This document shows positions 25,345-33,196 of a DNA stretch of 64,000 nt, piece by piece. The notes beneath the pieces are model-generated. The model saw only the letters and a program-made list of their open reading frames with translations, was not told where the DNA came from and made no database searches. This DNA comes from Pseudogemmobacter sp044142105 (GTDB taxonomy: Bacteria; Pseudomonadota; Alphaproteobacteria; Rhodobacterales; Rhodobacteraceae): the NCBI RefSeq assembly GCF_044142105.1, contig NZ_JBGTYM010000006.1, positions 191,623-255,622 on the forward strand, given 5' to 3'. Positions within the stretch are counted from its first letter, which is position 1; each line of letters begins with the position of its first letter. The position numbers and the translations under genes are program-made.

Positions 25345-26538
25345 ATGAGCAACCTGATCCTGCGGAACATCCGACCGCTGGGCGAGGCCGCGACCGATGT
25401 GCTGATCCGCGACGGCAAGATCGTTGCCTATGGCCCGGTGCCTGCGAGCGATGGCGTGAAGGAGGAAGACGGAGAGGGTGCCATTCTCTGGCCCGGCCTG
25501 ATCGACGCGCATACCCATCTGGACAAGACCACCTGGGGCATGGGCTGGCATGAGAACAACCGCGCCGCCGTGCTGCGCGAGCGGATCGATTATGAGCGCG
25601 AGAACCGCATTGCCCTGGGCATGGACGCGCATCGCCAGTCGATGCGCCATGCCATCGGGCTGGCCGCCCATGGTGCAACCCATATCCGCAGCCACGTGGA
25701 CATCGACCCGACCCATGGGCTGAAGCTGGTCGAGGGCGTGCAAGAAACCCGCGAAAAGCTGCGCGGCGTGATCGACATCCAGATCGTCGCCTTCCCCCAA
25801 TCCGGGCTGATGGTCATGCCCGGCACGCTGGAGCTGCTGAACGCCGCCCTCGCCAATGGCTGCGAGGTTCTGGGCGGCATCGACCCCTGCGGCATCGACC
25901 GCGACCCCAAGGGCCAACTCGACGCCATCTTCGTTTTGGCCGTGAAGCACGGCGCGCCGATCGACATCCACCTGCATGAGGCGGGCGAACTCGGCGCCTT
26001 CACCATGGAGTTGATCTTCGAACGGGTCCGCGCCAACGGGATGCAAGGCAAATTCGTCATCAGCCATGCCTTCGCCTTGGGCATGAACGACCATCTCCGC
26101 GTGGGCAAGCTGATCGAGGAGATCGCCGAACTCGACATCGGCATCGCCACCACCGGCGCGCCCTCGGCCACAGTGCCTTCCGTGAAGCGGCTGCGCGAGG
26201 CGGGGGTGCGTGTCGGCGCGGGCTGCGACGGCATCCGCGACACCTGGGGTCCATGGGGCCTGCCCGACATGATGGACCGCGCGCGGATCATCGGGATGAA
26301 GAACGGCGTCCGGTCGGACCACGACCTGCGCCACATGCTGGAAATCGTCAGCCAGGGCGGGGCCGATCTGATGGGCCTGCAAGGCTATGGCGTGGCCCCG
26401 GGCGATAGCGCCGATTTCACTCTGCTGCAGGGCGAAACCATCGGCCATGCCGTCGTCCAACCTTCCCTCCCGCCCTTGGTGGTGAAGGGCGGGAAAGTGA
26501 TCGCCCGCAACGGCCAATGCATCGTGGACATGCCATGA
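25345..26538 (+). CDS. Amidohydrolase, cytosine deaminase (CodA)-like
   Basis: A 397-residue metal-dependent hydrolase of the amidohydrolase superfamily. Metal ligands of the usual kind are present: HTHLDK with H56 and H58, HLHEAGE in the middle, VISHAF, and the final CDGIRDTWGPWG with the catalytic Asp. The CDG-x-RD-x-W ending and the HTHLDK start are typical of the cytosine deaminase/isoguanine deaminase branch. The enzyme probably deaminates or opens a nitrogen heterocycle or cyclic amide. It sits between the permease genes and a degenerate amidohydrolase paralogue, whose start overlaps its stop by ATGA. Confidence 0.9.
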   Translation: MSNLILRNIRPLGEAATDVLIRDGKIVAYGPVPASDGVKEEDGEGAILWPGLIDAHTHLDKTTWGMGWHENNRAAVLRERIDYERENRIALGMDAHRQSMRHAIGLAAHGATHIRSHVDIDPTHGLKLVEGVQETREKLRGVIDIQIVAFPQSGLMVMPGTLELLNAALANGCEVLGGIDPCGIDRDPKGQLDAIFVLAVKHGAPIDIHLHEAGELGAFTMELIFERVRANGMQGKFVISHAFALGMNDHLRVGKLIEEIAELDIGIATTGAPSATVPSVKRLREAGVRVGAGCDGIRDTWGPWGLPDMMDRARIIGMKNGVRSDHDLRHMLEIVSQGGADLMGLQGYGVAPGDSADFTLLQGETIGHAVVQPSLPPLVVKGGKVIARNGQCIVDMP

Positions 26539-28040
26539 CCGCCTCCGCGCAACAGGCCCTTGCAGCTCTGCCCCTCGGCAAACGCCCCGAAGGCCGCACG
26601 CTTCTGACCGCCGATTGGGTTCTGGCGCATGAGGGGGACGGTCATGCTCTCCTCCGCCGCGGCGAGGTGGTCATGGAAGGCGGCGAGGTGGTCTTCACCG
26701 GCCACGCCTTCCCCGGAGAGGTCGCCCGCCGCCTCGACTTCGGCGCTGCGCTGATCTCTCCCGGCATGATCGACCTCGATGCCCTGTCCGACCTCGACAC
26801 CACCATCCTCGGGATCGACCATTTCCCGGCCTGGAAGAAGGGCCGGGTCTGGCCGCTCTCCTATGTCGAGAACGGCCCCTATGAGATGTATTCTCCCGAG
26901 GAACTGGCCTTCCAGAAGCGTTTCGCCTTTGGTCAGCTGCTGTTGAACGGCATCACCACCGCCGCGCCCATCGCTTCGCTGTTCTACCGGGAATGGGGCG
27001 AGACCACCGCCGAATTCGACGCCGCCGCCGATGCCGCAGGCGATCTTGGCCTGAGGGTCTTCCTCTCGCCCGCCTATCGCGCTGGCGGCATGGTCCTGCA
27101 CGCCCCCGGCGACATGCGTCCGCATTTCGATGAGGCGCGGGGGCTGAAAGGTCTGGCCGAGGCCGCCGAGTACATCGCCCGCCAGGCGGGGCGGCATGAG
27201 GGGTTGGTGCAGGGTCTGCTGGCGCCGGACCGGGTGGAGACCTGCACCGCCGTTCTCCTCCGCGAGACCTTCGCCCGGGCCGAAGATCTCGGGGTAAAAG
27301 TCCGCCTGCACATGGCGCAGGGCGTGATGGAGGTGGAGACGGTCCGCAAGCTTCATGGGTCCACCGCTCCCGCATGGCTGGCGCAGGAAGGCCTGCTCTC
27401 CGAGCGGCTGATCGCACCCCATGCCACCAATGCGACCGAGGAAGACCAGAAGCTTTACGCCGAACGCGGCGTCTCCATCGTCCATTGCCCGCTTGTCTCG
27501 GGACGTGGCGGCAGCAGCCTGAACTCATTCTCCAAAATCCGGGACATGGGCGTGAACATCGCCATGGGCACCGACACCACGCCGCCCGACATGCTGATGA
27601 ATCTGCTGGCGGGCCTGATCACGGGACGGATGAATGACGGCGCGCCCGACCGCCTTCTGACCCGCGACCTGTTCGATGCGGCCACCCTTGGCGGTGCCAA
27701 GGCCCTTGGCCGCAGCGATCTGGGCCGCCTCGCCCCCGGTGCCCGCGCCGATATCGCGGTTTTCGGGCTGGATGACGTTTCCATGGCGCCCTCCATCGAC
27801 CCGATCACCACGCTTGTCACCGGCGGCTCGGGCAAGGTCACCCAAGCGGTCTTCGTCGATGGCCGCCTCTCCATGCGCTTTGGCGAAGTGGCGGGCATCG
27901 ACATGCGGGCCGCCCGCGCACAGGCGCAGGCGCAGTTCGACCGGCTGATCGCGCAATATCCGGCCCGCACCTGGGGCCATCCGACGGTCGAAGAGATCTT
28001 CCCCCCCAGCTACCCCATCAGGGAGGCCCGGAATGCTTGA
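26535..28040 (+). CDS. Amidohydrolase-family protein lacking the HxH metal motif (paralogue 1)
   Basis: A 501-residue protein with the ATZ/TRZ amidohydrolase arrangement: a small N-terminal beta domain, a TIM barrel and a C-terminal return. After ISPGMID the expected HxH is absent: residues 81-88 read LDALSDLD. Strand 5 has LHMAQG (His259) with Gln262 where the general-acid glutamate normally lies. Strand 6 has APHATNA (His296) and strand 8 has GTDTTPPD (Asp347). So three of the five usual ligands remain. A close paralogue lies at 31.7 kb. Its ATG overlaps the preceding stop (ATGA), and the next ATPase gene starts 8 bases inside its end. Confidence 0.85.
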   Translation: MTASAQQALAALPLGKRPEGRTLLTADWVLAHEGDGHALLRRGEVVMEGGEVVFTGHAFPGEVARRLDFGAALISPGMIDLDALSDLDTTILGIDHFPAWKKGRVWPLSYVENGPYEMYSPEELAFQKRFAFGQLLLNGITTAAPIASLFYREWGETTAEFDAAADAAGDLGLRVFLSPAYRAGGMVLHAPGDMRPHFDEARGLKGLAEAAEYIARQAGRHEGLVQGLLAPDRVETCTAVLLRETFARAEDLGVKVRLHMAQGVMEVETVRKLHGSTAPAWLAQEGLLSERLIAPHATNATEEDQKLYAERGVSIVHCPLVSGRGGSSLNSFSKIRDMGVNIAMGTDTTPPDMLMNLLAGLITGRMNDGAPDRLLTRDLFDAATLGGAKALGRSDLGRLAPGARADIAVFGLDDVSMAPSIDPITTLVTGGSGKVTQAVFVDGRLSMRFGEVAGIDMRAARAQAQAQFDRLIAQYPARTWGHPTVEEIFPPSYPIREARNA

Positions 28041-29025
28041 CGCTGTTGCGACTGATACCTGTCTCGAGGTGCGCAACCTGACGGTGGAATTTCCCAACCG
28101 TCACGGCACCCTGACCGCGCTGAACGACATCTCACTGGAGATCCGACCCGGAGAGATCCTGGGCATGGTGGGCGAATCCGGCGCGGGGAAATCCATGACC
28201 GGCCTTGCCATCCAGGGCCTGCTGGAACGCCCTGGCCGCATCGCGGGGGGTGAGGTCCTGCTGTCCGGGCGGCGGATCGACAACCTGTCCGACCGGGCGA
28301 TGGAGCAGATCCGGGGGCGCGAGATCGGGGCGATCTTCCAGGACCCGCTGACCTCGCTGAACCCGCTCTTCACCGTGGGCGGACAACTGGTCGAGACGAT
28401 CCGCCAGCACATGCCGGGCATGAGCAAAGCCGCCGCGCGGGAGCGGGCGATTGGGCTCTTGAAGGAGGTCGGCATCCCCGCGCCCAGCGAGCGGATCGAC
28501 CATTACCCGCACCAGTTTTCCGGCGGGATGCGGCAACGGGTGGTGATCGCGCTGGCGCTTTCGGCCAATCCGAAGCTGATCATCGCAGATGAACCGACGA
28601 CCGCGCTGGACGTGTCGATCCAGGCGCAGATCACCGGGCTGCTGCGCCGGCTGTGCAAGGAGCATGGCACGGCGGTGCTGCTGGTCACCCATGACATGGG
28701 CGTCATCGCCGAAACCGCCGACCGGGTGGCGGTGATGTATGCCGGACGCCTGATCGAGATCGGGCCGGTGGAAACCGTCCTGAAGACCCCGTCACATCCC
28801 TATACCAAGGGCCTGATGGCCTCGATCCCCGCCTTGGGGGCGCGGGTGCAGCACCTGCACCAGATCGACGGTGCCATGCCCCGGCTGAACGCCATTCCCG
28901 AAGGCTGCACCTTCAACCCGCGCTGTCCGATGGCCGGACCGCGCTGCAGGCGCGAGCGCCCGGCACTGGTCCCCACTGGCGCAGGCGCCGCAGCCTGCTG
29001 GCTGCATGACGGAGGTGTCGCATGA
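28033..29025 (+). CDS. Dipeptide-type ABC transporter ATP-binding protein (DppD family)
   Basis: A 330-residue ATPase. Walker A is GESGAGKS, the Q-loop lies at IFQDPLTSLNPLFTV, the signature is FSGGMRQR, Walker B is LIIADEPTTALDVS and the H-loop is LVTHDMG. The C-terminal oligopeptide-ABC extension has the characteristic cysteines in CTFNPRCPMAGPRC. It overlaps the upstream amidohydrolase gene by 8 bases and the downstream ATPase by ATGA. It energises the two permeases encoded at 23.4-25.3 kb. Confidence 0.95.
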   Translation: MLDAVATDTCLEVRNLTVEFPNRHGTLTALNDISLEIRPGEILGMVGESGAGKSMTGLAIQGLLERPGRIAGGEVLLSGRRIDNLSDRAMEQIRGREIGAIFQDPLTSLNPLFTVGGQLVETIRQHMPGMSKAAARERAIGLLKEVGIPAPSERIDHYPHQFSGGMRQRVVIALALSANPKLIIADEPTTALDVSIQAQITGLLRRLCKEHGTAVLLVTHDMGVIAETADRVAVMYAGRLIEIGPVETVLKTPSHPYTKGLMASIPALGARVQHLHQIDGAMPRLNAIPEGCTFNPRCPMAGPRCRRERPALVPTGAGAAACWLHDGGVA

Positions 29026-30014
29026 TCGCGCAACCCAATCCAACCTCCGCCCCTGCGGTTGATCGGCCCGCCGCGCTGGAAGTCACCGAACTCGACCGGA
29101 TTTTCGACGTTTCGCCCCCGTTCCTGAACCGGGTGATCTATCGTGAAAAGCGCAAGGCGCTGCATGCGGTGAATGACGTTTCCTTCACCGTGCCGATGGG
29201 CGGTTGCCTGAGCTTGGTCGGCGAGTCCGGTTGCGGCAAGTCCACTGTGGCGCGACTGGTGACGGGGATCTACGCGCCGAGCAGCGGGCAGATTCGTTTC
29301 GCCCCTGGCAAATCCGGCAAGCCCTTGTCGGCGCAGATGATCTTCCAGGATCCCTATGCCTCGCTGAACCCGCGCTGGCGGGTGAAGAACATCATCGCGG
29401 AACCGCTGCGCGAGCTGAAACTGCGCGCGACCGAGGCCGAAGTGATGGACCGCGTGGCCGAGTTGCTGGGCATCGTGGGCCTGAATGCCGCCGATGGCGA
29501 CAAGTTCCCGCATGAGTTTTCCGGCGGGCAGCGGCAGCGCATCTCCATCGCCCGGGCGTTGGCTTCGGAACCCGAGTTCCTGGTCTGTGACGAGCCGACC
29601 TCGGCCCTCGACGTGTCGGTTCAGGCGCAGATCTTGAACCTGATGCGGCGGTTGCAGGATGAGCTGGGGCTGACCTATCTGTTCATCAGCCATGACCTTT
29701 CGGTCGTGCGCCACATGTCAGACCGGATCGCGGTCATGTATCTGGGCCGCATCGTCGAAGAGGCCGCGACCGAGACGCTGTTCGCCGATCCCAAGCATCC
29801 CTACACCCAGCTGCTGCTGCAAACGATCCCCAACGTCGCCGATCCGCAGCGCGACCGCGAGATCGCGGCGGGCGAGGTACCAAGCCCCCTCAACCCGCCT
29901 TCGGGCTGCACCTTCCACACCCGCTGCCCGCTGGCGACGGATCGCTGCAAGGGCGAACGGCCCGAGCTCTTGAGCAAACCGGATGGAGCCCGCGTGGCCT
30001 GCCATTTCGCATGA
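29022..30014 (+). CDS. Dipeptide-type ABC transporter ATP-binding protein (DppF family)
   Basis: A 330-residue partner ATPase. Walker A is GESGCGKST, the Q-loop region is MIFQDPYASLNPRWRV, the signature is FSGGQRQR, Walker B is FLVCDEPTSALDVS and the H-loop is FISHDLSVV. It ends with the Dpp/Opp cysteine segment CTFHTRCPLATDRC. It is coupled by ATGA to the preceding ATPase. The substrate-binding protein follows after 62 bases, an interval that contains a possible hairpin around CCGAGCCGTCAGGCTCGG. Confidence 0.95.
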   Translation: MIAQPNPTSAPAVDRPAALEVTELDRIFDVSPPFLNRVIYREKRKALHAVNDVSFTVPMGGCLSLVGESGCGKSTVARLVTGIYAPSSGQIRFAPGKSGKPLSAQMIFQDPYASLNPRWRVKNIIAEPLRELKLRATEAEVMDRVAELLGIVGLNAADGDKFPHEFSGGQRQRISIARALASEPEFLVCDEPTSALDVSVQAQILNLMRRLQDELGLTYLFISHDLSVVRHMSDRIAVMYLGRIVEEAATETLFADPKHPYTQLLLQTIPNVADPQRDREIAAGEVPSPLNPPSGCTFHTRCPLATDRCKGERPELLSKPDGARVACHFA

Positions 30015-30076
30015 AGCCGCTCCGAGCCGTCAGGCTCGGGGCCAAGAGAACCCACGGAAAACCACAGGAGAGGACG

Positions 30077-31639
30077 ATGTCCATTTTCAAGTCTCTGGTT
30101 GCGGCGCTGGCCGTGACCGTCAGCACGACTGCGCTTCAGGCGGAAACCGTCAAATGGGCTTCGCGCGCCGATATCTATTCGCTGGATCCGAATTCGATCC
30201 CCTCGACCGCCAATCTCGCCTTCCTGAACCATATCTACGAAGGCCTTGTCCGCTATGACAAGACCTTCGGGCTGGAGCCGGCGCTGGCGACGGAATGGGA
30301 GCTGGTGGACGGCAAATTCTGGCGCTTCAAGCTGCGCGAGGGCGTGAAATTCCACAACGGCGCCGATTTCACCGCCGATGACGTGGTGGCCTCGTTCAAA
30401 CGGGCGGCCGATCCGGCCTCGCCCCTCAAAGGCAACATGCCGCTGTTCAAGGACATCCGGAAGATTGACGACTATACGGTCGAGATCGACGTGACGACGC
30501 CCTCGTCCCTGTTCCTGAACGACATCACCAATATCTTCGTCTTCGATCAGGACTGGCTGAAGGACAACAACACCGAAAAGCCCACCGACTATGCGGCGGG
30601 TTCGGAAGGCTATGCCACCTCGCACACCAATGGCACCGGCCCGTTCAAGCTGGAAAGCCGTGCGCCGGATTCGATGACCGTGCTGCTGGTCAACGATGGC
30701 TGGTGGGATGAGAAGAAGCATAACATTGACCGGCTGGAATTCATCCCGATCACCTCGGCGGCCACTCGCATTGCGGCGCTGCTGTCGGGCGAGGTCGACA
30801 TCATCGATTCAGCCCCGATCCAGGATCTGGAGCGTCTGAAGGCCGACCCCAGCATCAAGGTCATCAGCCTGACCGAGCTGCGCACCGTCTTTGTCGCCTT
30901 CAACCGGCGCGAGACCCTGCCCGCGGGCGCGCCTAACCCGTTCAACGATCTGAAGGTCCGGCAAGCGTTTGAACTCGCCATCGACCGCGACCTGATCAAT
31001 GCGCGAATCATGCGTGGCCTCGCGCGTCCCTCGGGTTCGCTGATCGCCCCGGATATCGCCGGTTACGCGCCGGAGCTGGACACCTACGCGCCGGCAGACC
31101 CGGAAAAGGCCAAGGCCCTGCTTGAGGAAGCGGGCGCCCTGGGCACCGCCTTCACCTACACCTGCATGAACGACGAAAGCATCAACGAGGAAGACTGGTG
31201 CCAGGGCATCGCCAATATGCTGACCCGTGCGGGCTTTGCCCCCACGATCGACATGGGGCCGCGCGCCGTGCAATCGCCGAAGCGGTCGAAGGGCGAGACC
31301 GAGGTCTTCAACGTCAGCTGGGCGAATGAGCCGACGCTGGACGCCTTCTCGCTGTTGTCGCAAGTGCTGGCGACGAAGGAAGGCAGCTATGGCGTGTCCA
31401 ACTATGGCGGCTGGTCGGTCCCTGCGCTGGACGATCTGGTGAAGCAGGCTGCGGCGGCCACCGATCCGGCGGAACGCCTGAAGTTCGAGGCTGACGCCCT
31501 GAAGATCGCCAAGGACGAGGTTCTGCTGATCCCGCTGCACCAGCAGCCGATCGCCTGGGCCACCTCGCCCAAGATCGAAAGCATCGACCTGCGTGCCGAC
31601 AACAAGGCCCGCCACTGGTTCACCGTGGTCGGCCAATAA
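30077..31639 (+). CDS. Dipeptide-type ABC transporter periplasmic binding protein (SBP family 5)
   Basis: A 520-residue exported binding protein. The ATG at 30077 follows AGGAGAGGAC and opens a signal peptide of 22 residues ending STTALQA. The mature sequence has the family-5 pattern: WASRADIYSLDPNSI, FLNHIYEGLVRYDK, FRLREGVKFHNGADFTADD-like block near residue 90, and the C-terminal LIPLHQQPIAWA. It captures the substrate for the DppBCDF-type importer. Its place at the end of the transporter genes is unusual; the binding protein is often first. A strong terminator follows directly. Confidence 0.93.
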   Translation: MSIFKSLVAALAVTVSTTALQAETVKWASRADIYSLDPNSIPSTANLAFLNHIYEGLVRYDKTFGLEPALATEWELVDGKFWRFKLREGVKFHNGADFTADDVVASFKRAADPASPLKGNMPLFKDIRKIDDYTVEIDVTTPSSLFLNDITNIFVFDQDWLKDNNTEKPTDYAAGSEGYATSHTNGTGPFKLESRAPDSMTVLLVNDGWWDEKKHNIDRLEFIPITSAATRIAALLSGEVDIIDSAPIQDLERLKADPSIKVISLTELRTVFVAFNRRETLPAGAPNPFNDLKVRQAFELAIDRDLINARIMRGLARPSGSLIAPDIAGYAPELDTYAPADPEKAKALLEEAGALGTAFTYTCMNDESINEEDWCQGIANMLTRAGFAPTIDMGPRAVQSPKRSKGETEVFNVSWANEPTLDAFSLLSQVLATKEGSYGVSNYGGWSVPALDDLVKQAAAATDPAERLKFEADALKIAKDEVLLIPLHQQPIAWATSPKIESIDLRADNKARHWFTVVGQ

Positions 31640-31648
31640 TCTCCCCCT

Positions 31649-31688
31649 GCCGCCCTTTCCCAGTTCTCGGGGAAGGGCGGCTCTTTTT
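31649..31688 (+). terminator. Rho-independent terminator after the binding-protein gene
   Basis: GCCGCCCTTTCCC and GGGGAAGGGCGGC form a 13-base-arm GC-rich stem (12-13 pairs) followed by TCTTTTTT. It lies 10 bases after the binding-protein stop and only about 18 bases before the start of the next amidohydrolase gene. That gene pair must therefore depend on read-through or a promoter overlapping the terminator. Confidence 0.85.
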
Positions 31689-31705
31689 TGCGACATACAG
31701 ATTCC

Positions 31706-33184
31706 ATGCCCACGTCCCATGCCATGCCGCCCCTGGGCGTCCGACCCCGGGGCCGCAGCCTCCTGACCGCCGACTGGCTGCTGGCCCATGACGGCTTCAG
31801 CCATGTCTTCCACCGCAACGGCGAACTGGTAATCGAAGGGCAGCGCGTCCTCTATGCCGGGCCGAAGTTTCCCGGCGAGGTCGCCCGCAGGCTGGACTTC
31901 GGCGCGGCGCTGATCAGCCCCGGCCTGATCGACCTCGACGCGCTGTCCGATCTGGACACCTACACGCTGGTCCTGGACAACCAGCCCGGCTGGTCCCGTG
32001 GCCGCACCCTGCCCGAGACCTATCTGCGGCGCGGCCCGTATGAAATGTATGCGCCCGAGGAACTGGCCTTCCAGAAGCGCTACGCGTTCGCCACGCTGCT
32101 GCTGAACGGCATCACCACCGCGCTGCCGATCGCCTCGCTCTACTATCGGGAATGGGCCGAGACGGTGGAGGAATTCGACGCCGCCGCCGATGCGGCCAAG
32201 GATCTGGGCCTGCGCGTCTTCCTCGGCCCGGCCTATCGCTCGGGTGGAACCTATGTGGATGGTTCTGGCGCCTTCCAGATGCAGTTTGACGAGGCGCGGG
32301 GGTTCCAGGGTCTTGGCGATGCCATCGAATTCATTCGCCGTCGCGCCGGAGATGGCGGCGGGCTGGTGAACGGGTTGCTTGCTCCCGACCGGGTCGAGAC
32401 CAACACTGCCGCCCTGATGCGCGCGACCATGGCGGCGGCGGAGAATCTGGACGTGCCGGTGCGGCTGCACATGGCGCAGGGCAAGCTGGAGTTGCAGATG
32501 ATGCAGCGCCTGCATGGCCGTACCGCCGCCGAGTGGCTGGTGGGTCTGGGCGCCTTCAACCACCGACTGATCGCGCCGCATGGCACCCATGCGACCGCAA
32601 GCGACATCGGGCTTTACGCCGAACATGGCGTGACGCTGGCCCATTCGCCGCTGGTCTCGGCCCGGATGGGATCGGTGCTGAACTCCTTCGCCGCCATCCG
32701 CGCGCGGGGCGTGAACATCGGCATGGCAACGGATACCGCACCGCCCGACATGTGGATGAACATGCTGATGGGCCTTTCGGCCTGCCGCATTGCCGAAGGC
32801 CGGTCCGACGCCGCCTTCAGCGCCGATTTCTTCGAAGCCGCCACCCTTGGCGGCGCTCGGGCGCTGCACCGCCCCGATCTGGGGCGACTGTCGCCGGGGG
32901 CGCTGGCAGATATTGCCGTGTTCCGGCTGGACGATCCGCATATGACGCCCACGGTCGACCCAATCACCACGCTGGCTCTGGGCGGCAACGGCAAGGTCAC
33001 CGAGGCGGTCTTTGTCGATGGTCGCCTGTCGATGTATAGGGGCCGCGTGGCGGGCTTCGACATGGCGCAAGCCCGCGTCCGCGCTCAGGCGCAATTCGAC
33101 GGGCTGATCGCCAAATACCCCGACCGCAGCTTCAGCCATCCGCCGGTGGAGCAGCTGTTCCGCCCCTCTTTCCCCCTCCGCTGA
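31706..33184 (+). CDS. Amidohydrolase-family protein lacking the HxH metal motif (paralogue 2)
   Basis: A 492-residue paralogue of the protein encoded at 26.5 kb, similar over its whole length (shared blocks include RRLDFGAALISPG, EELAFQKR and LLLNGITTA). Residues 77-84 are LDALSDLD where HxH should be. Strand 5 is RLHMAQGK, again Gln for Glu, strand 6 is APHGTHATA, and strand 8 is MATDTAPPDM. The same losses in both copies argue for selection, not random decay. The start is uncertain: ATG 31706 has no clear ribosome site, and ATG 31724 is the alternative. It is followed after 12 bases by a canonical amidohydrolase. Confidence 0.85.
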   Translation: MPTSHAMPPLGVRPRGRSLLTADWLLAHDGFSHVFHRNGELVIEGQRVLYAGPKFPGEVARRLDFGAALISPGLIDLDALSDLDTYTLVLDNQPGWSRGRTLPETYLRRGPYEMYAPEELAFQKRYAFATLLLNGITTALPIASLYYREWAETVEEFDAAADAAKDLGLRVFLGPAYRSGGTYVDGSGAFQMQFDEARGFQGLGDAIEFIRRRAGDGGGLVNGLLAPDRVETNTAALMRATMAAAENLDVPVRLHMAQGKLELQMMQRLHGRTAAEWLVGLGAFNHRLIAPHGTHATASDIGLYAEHGVTLAHSPLVSARMGSVLNSFAAIRARGVNIGMATDTAPPDMWMNMLMGLSACRIAEGRSDAAFSADFFEAATLGGARALHRPDLGRLSPGALADIAVFRLDDPHMTPTVDPITTLALGGNGKVTEAVFVDGRLSMYRGRVAGFDMAQARVRAQAQFDGLIAKYPDRSFSHPPVEQLFRPSFPLR

Positions 33185-33196
33185 AAGGCCCTGCCC

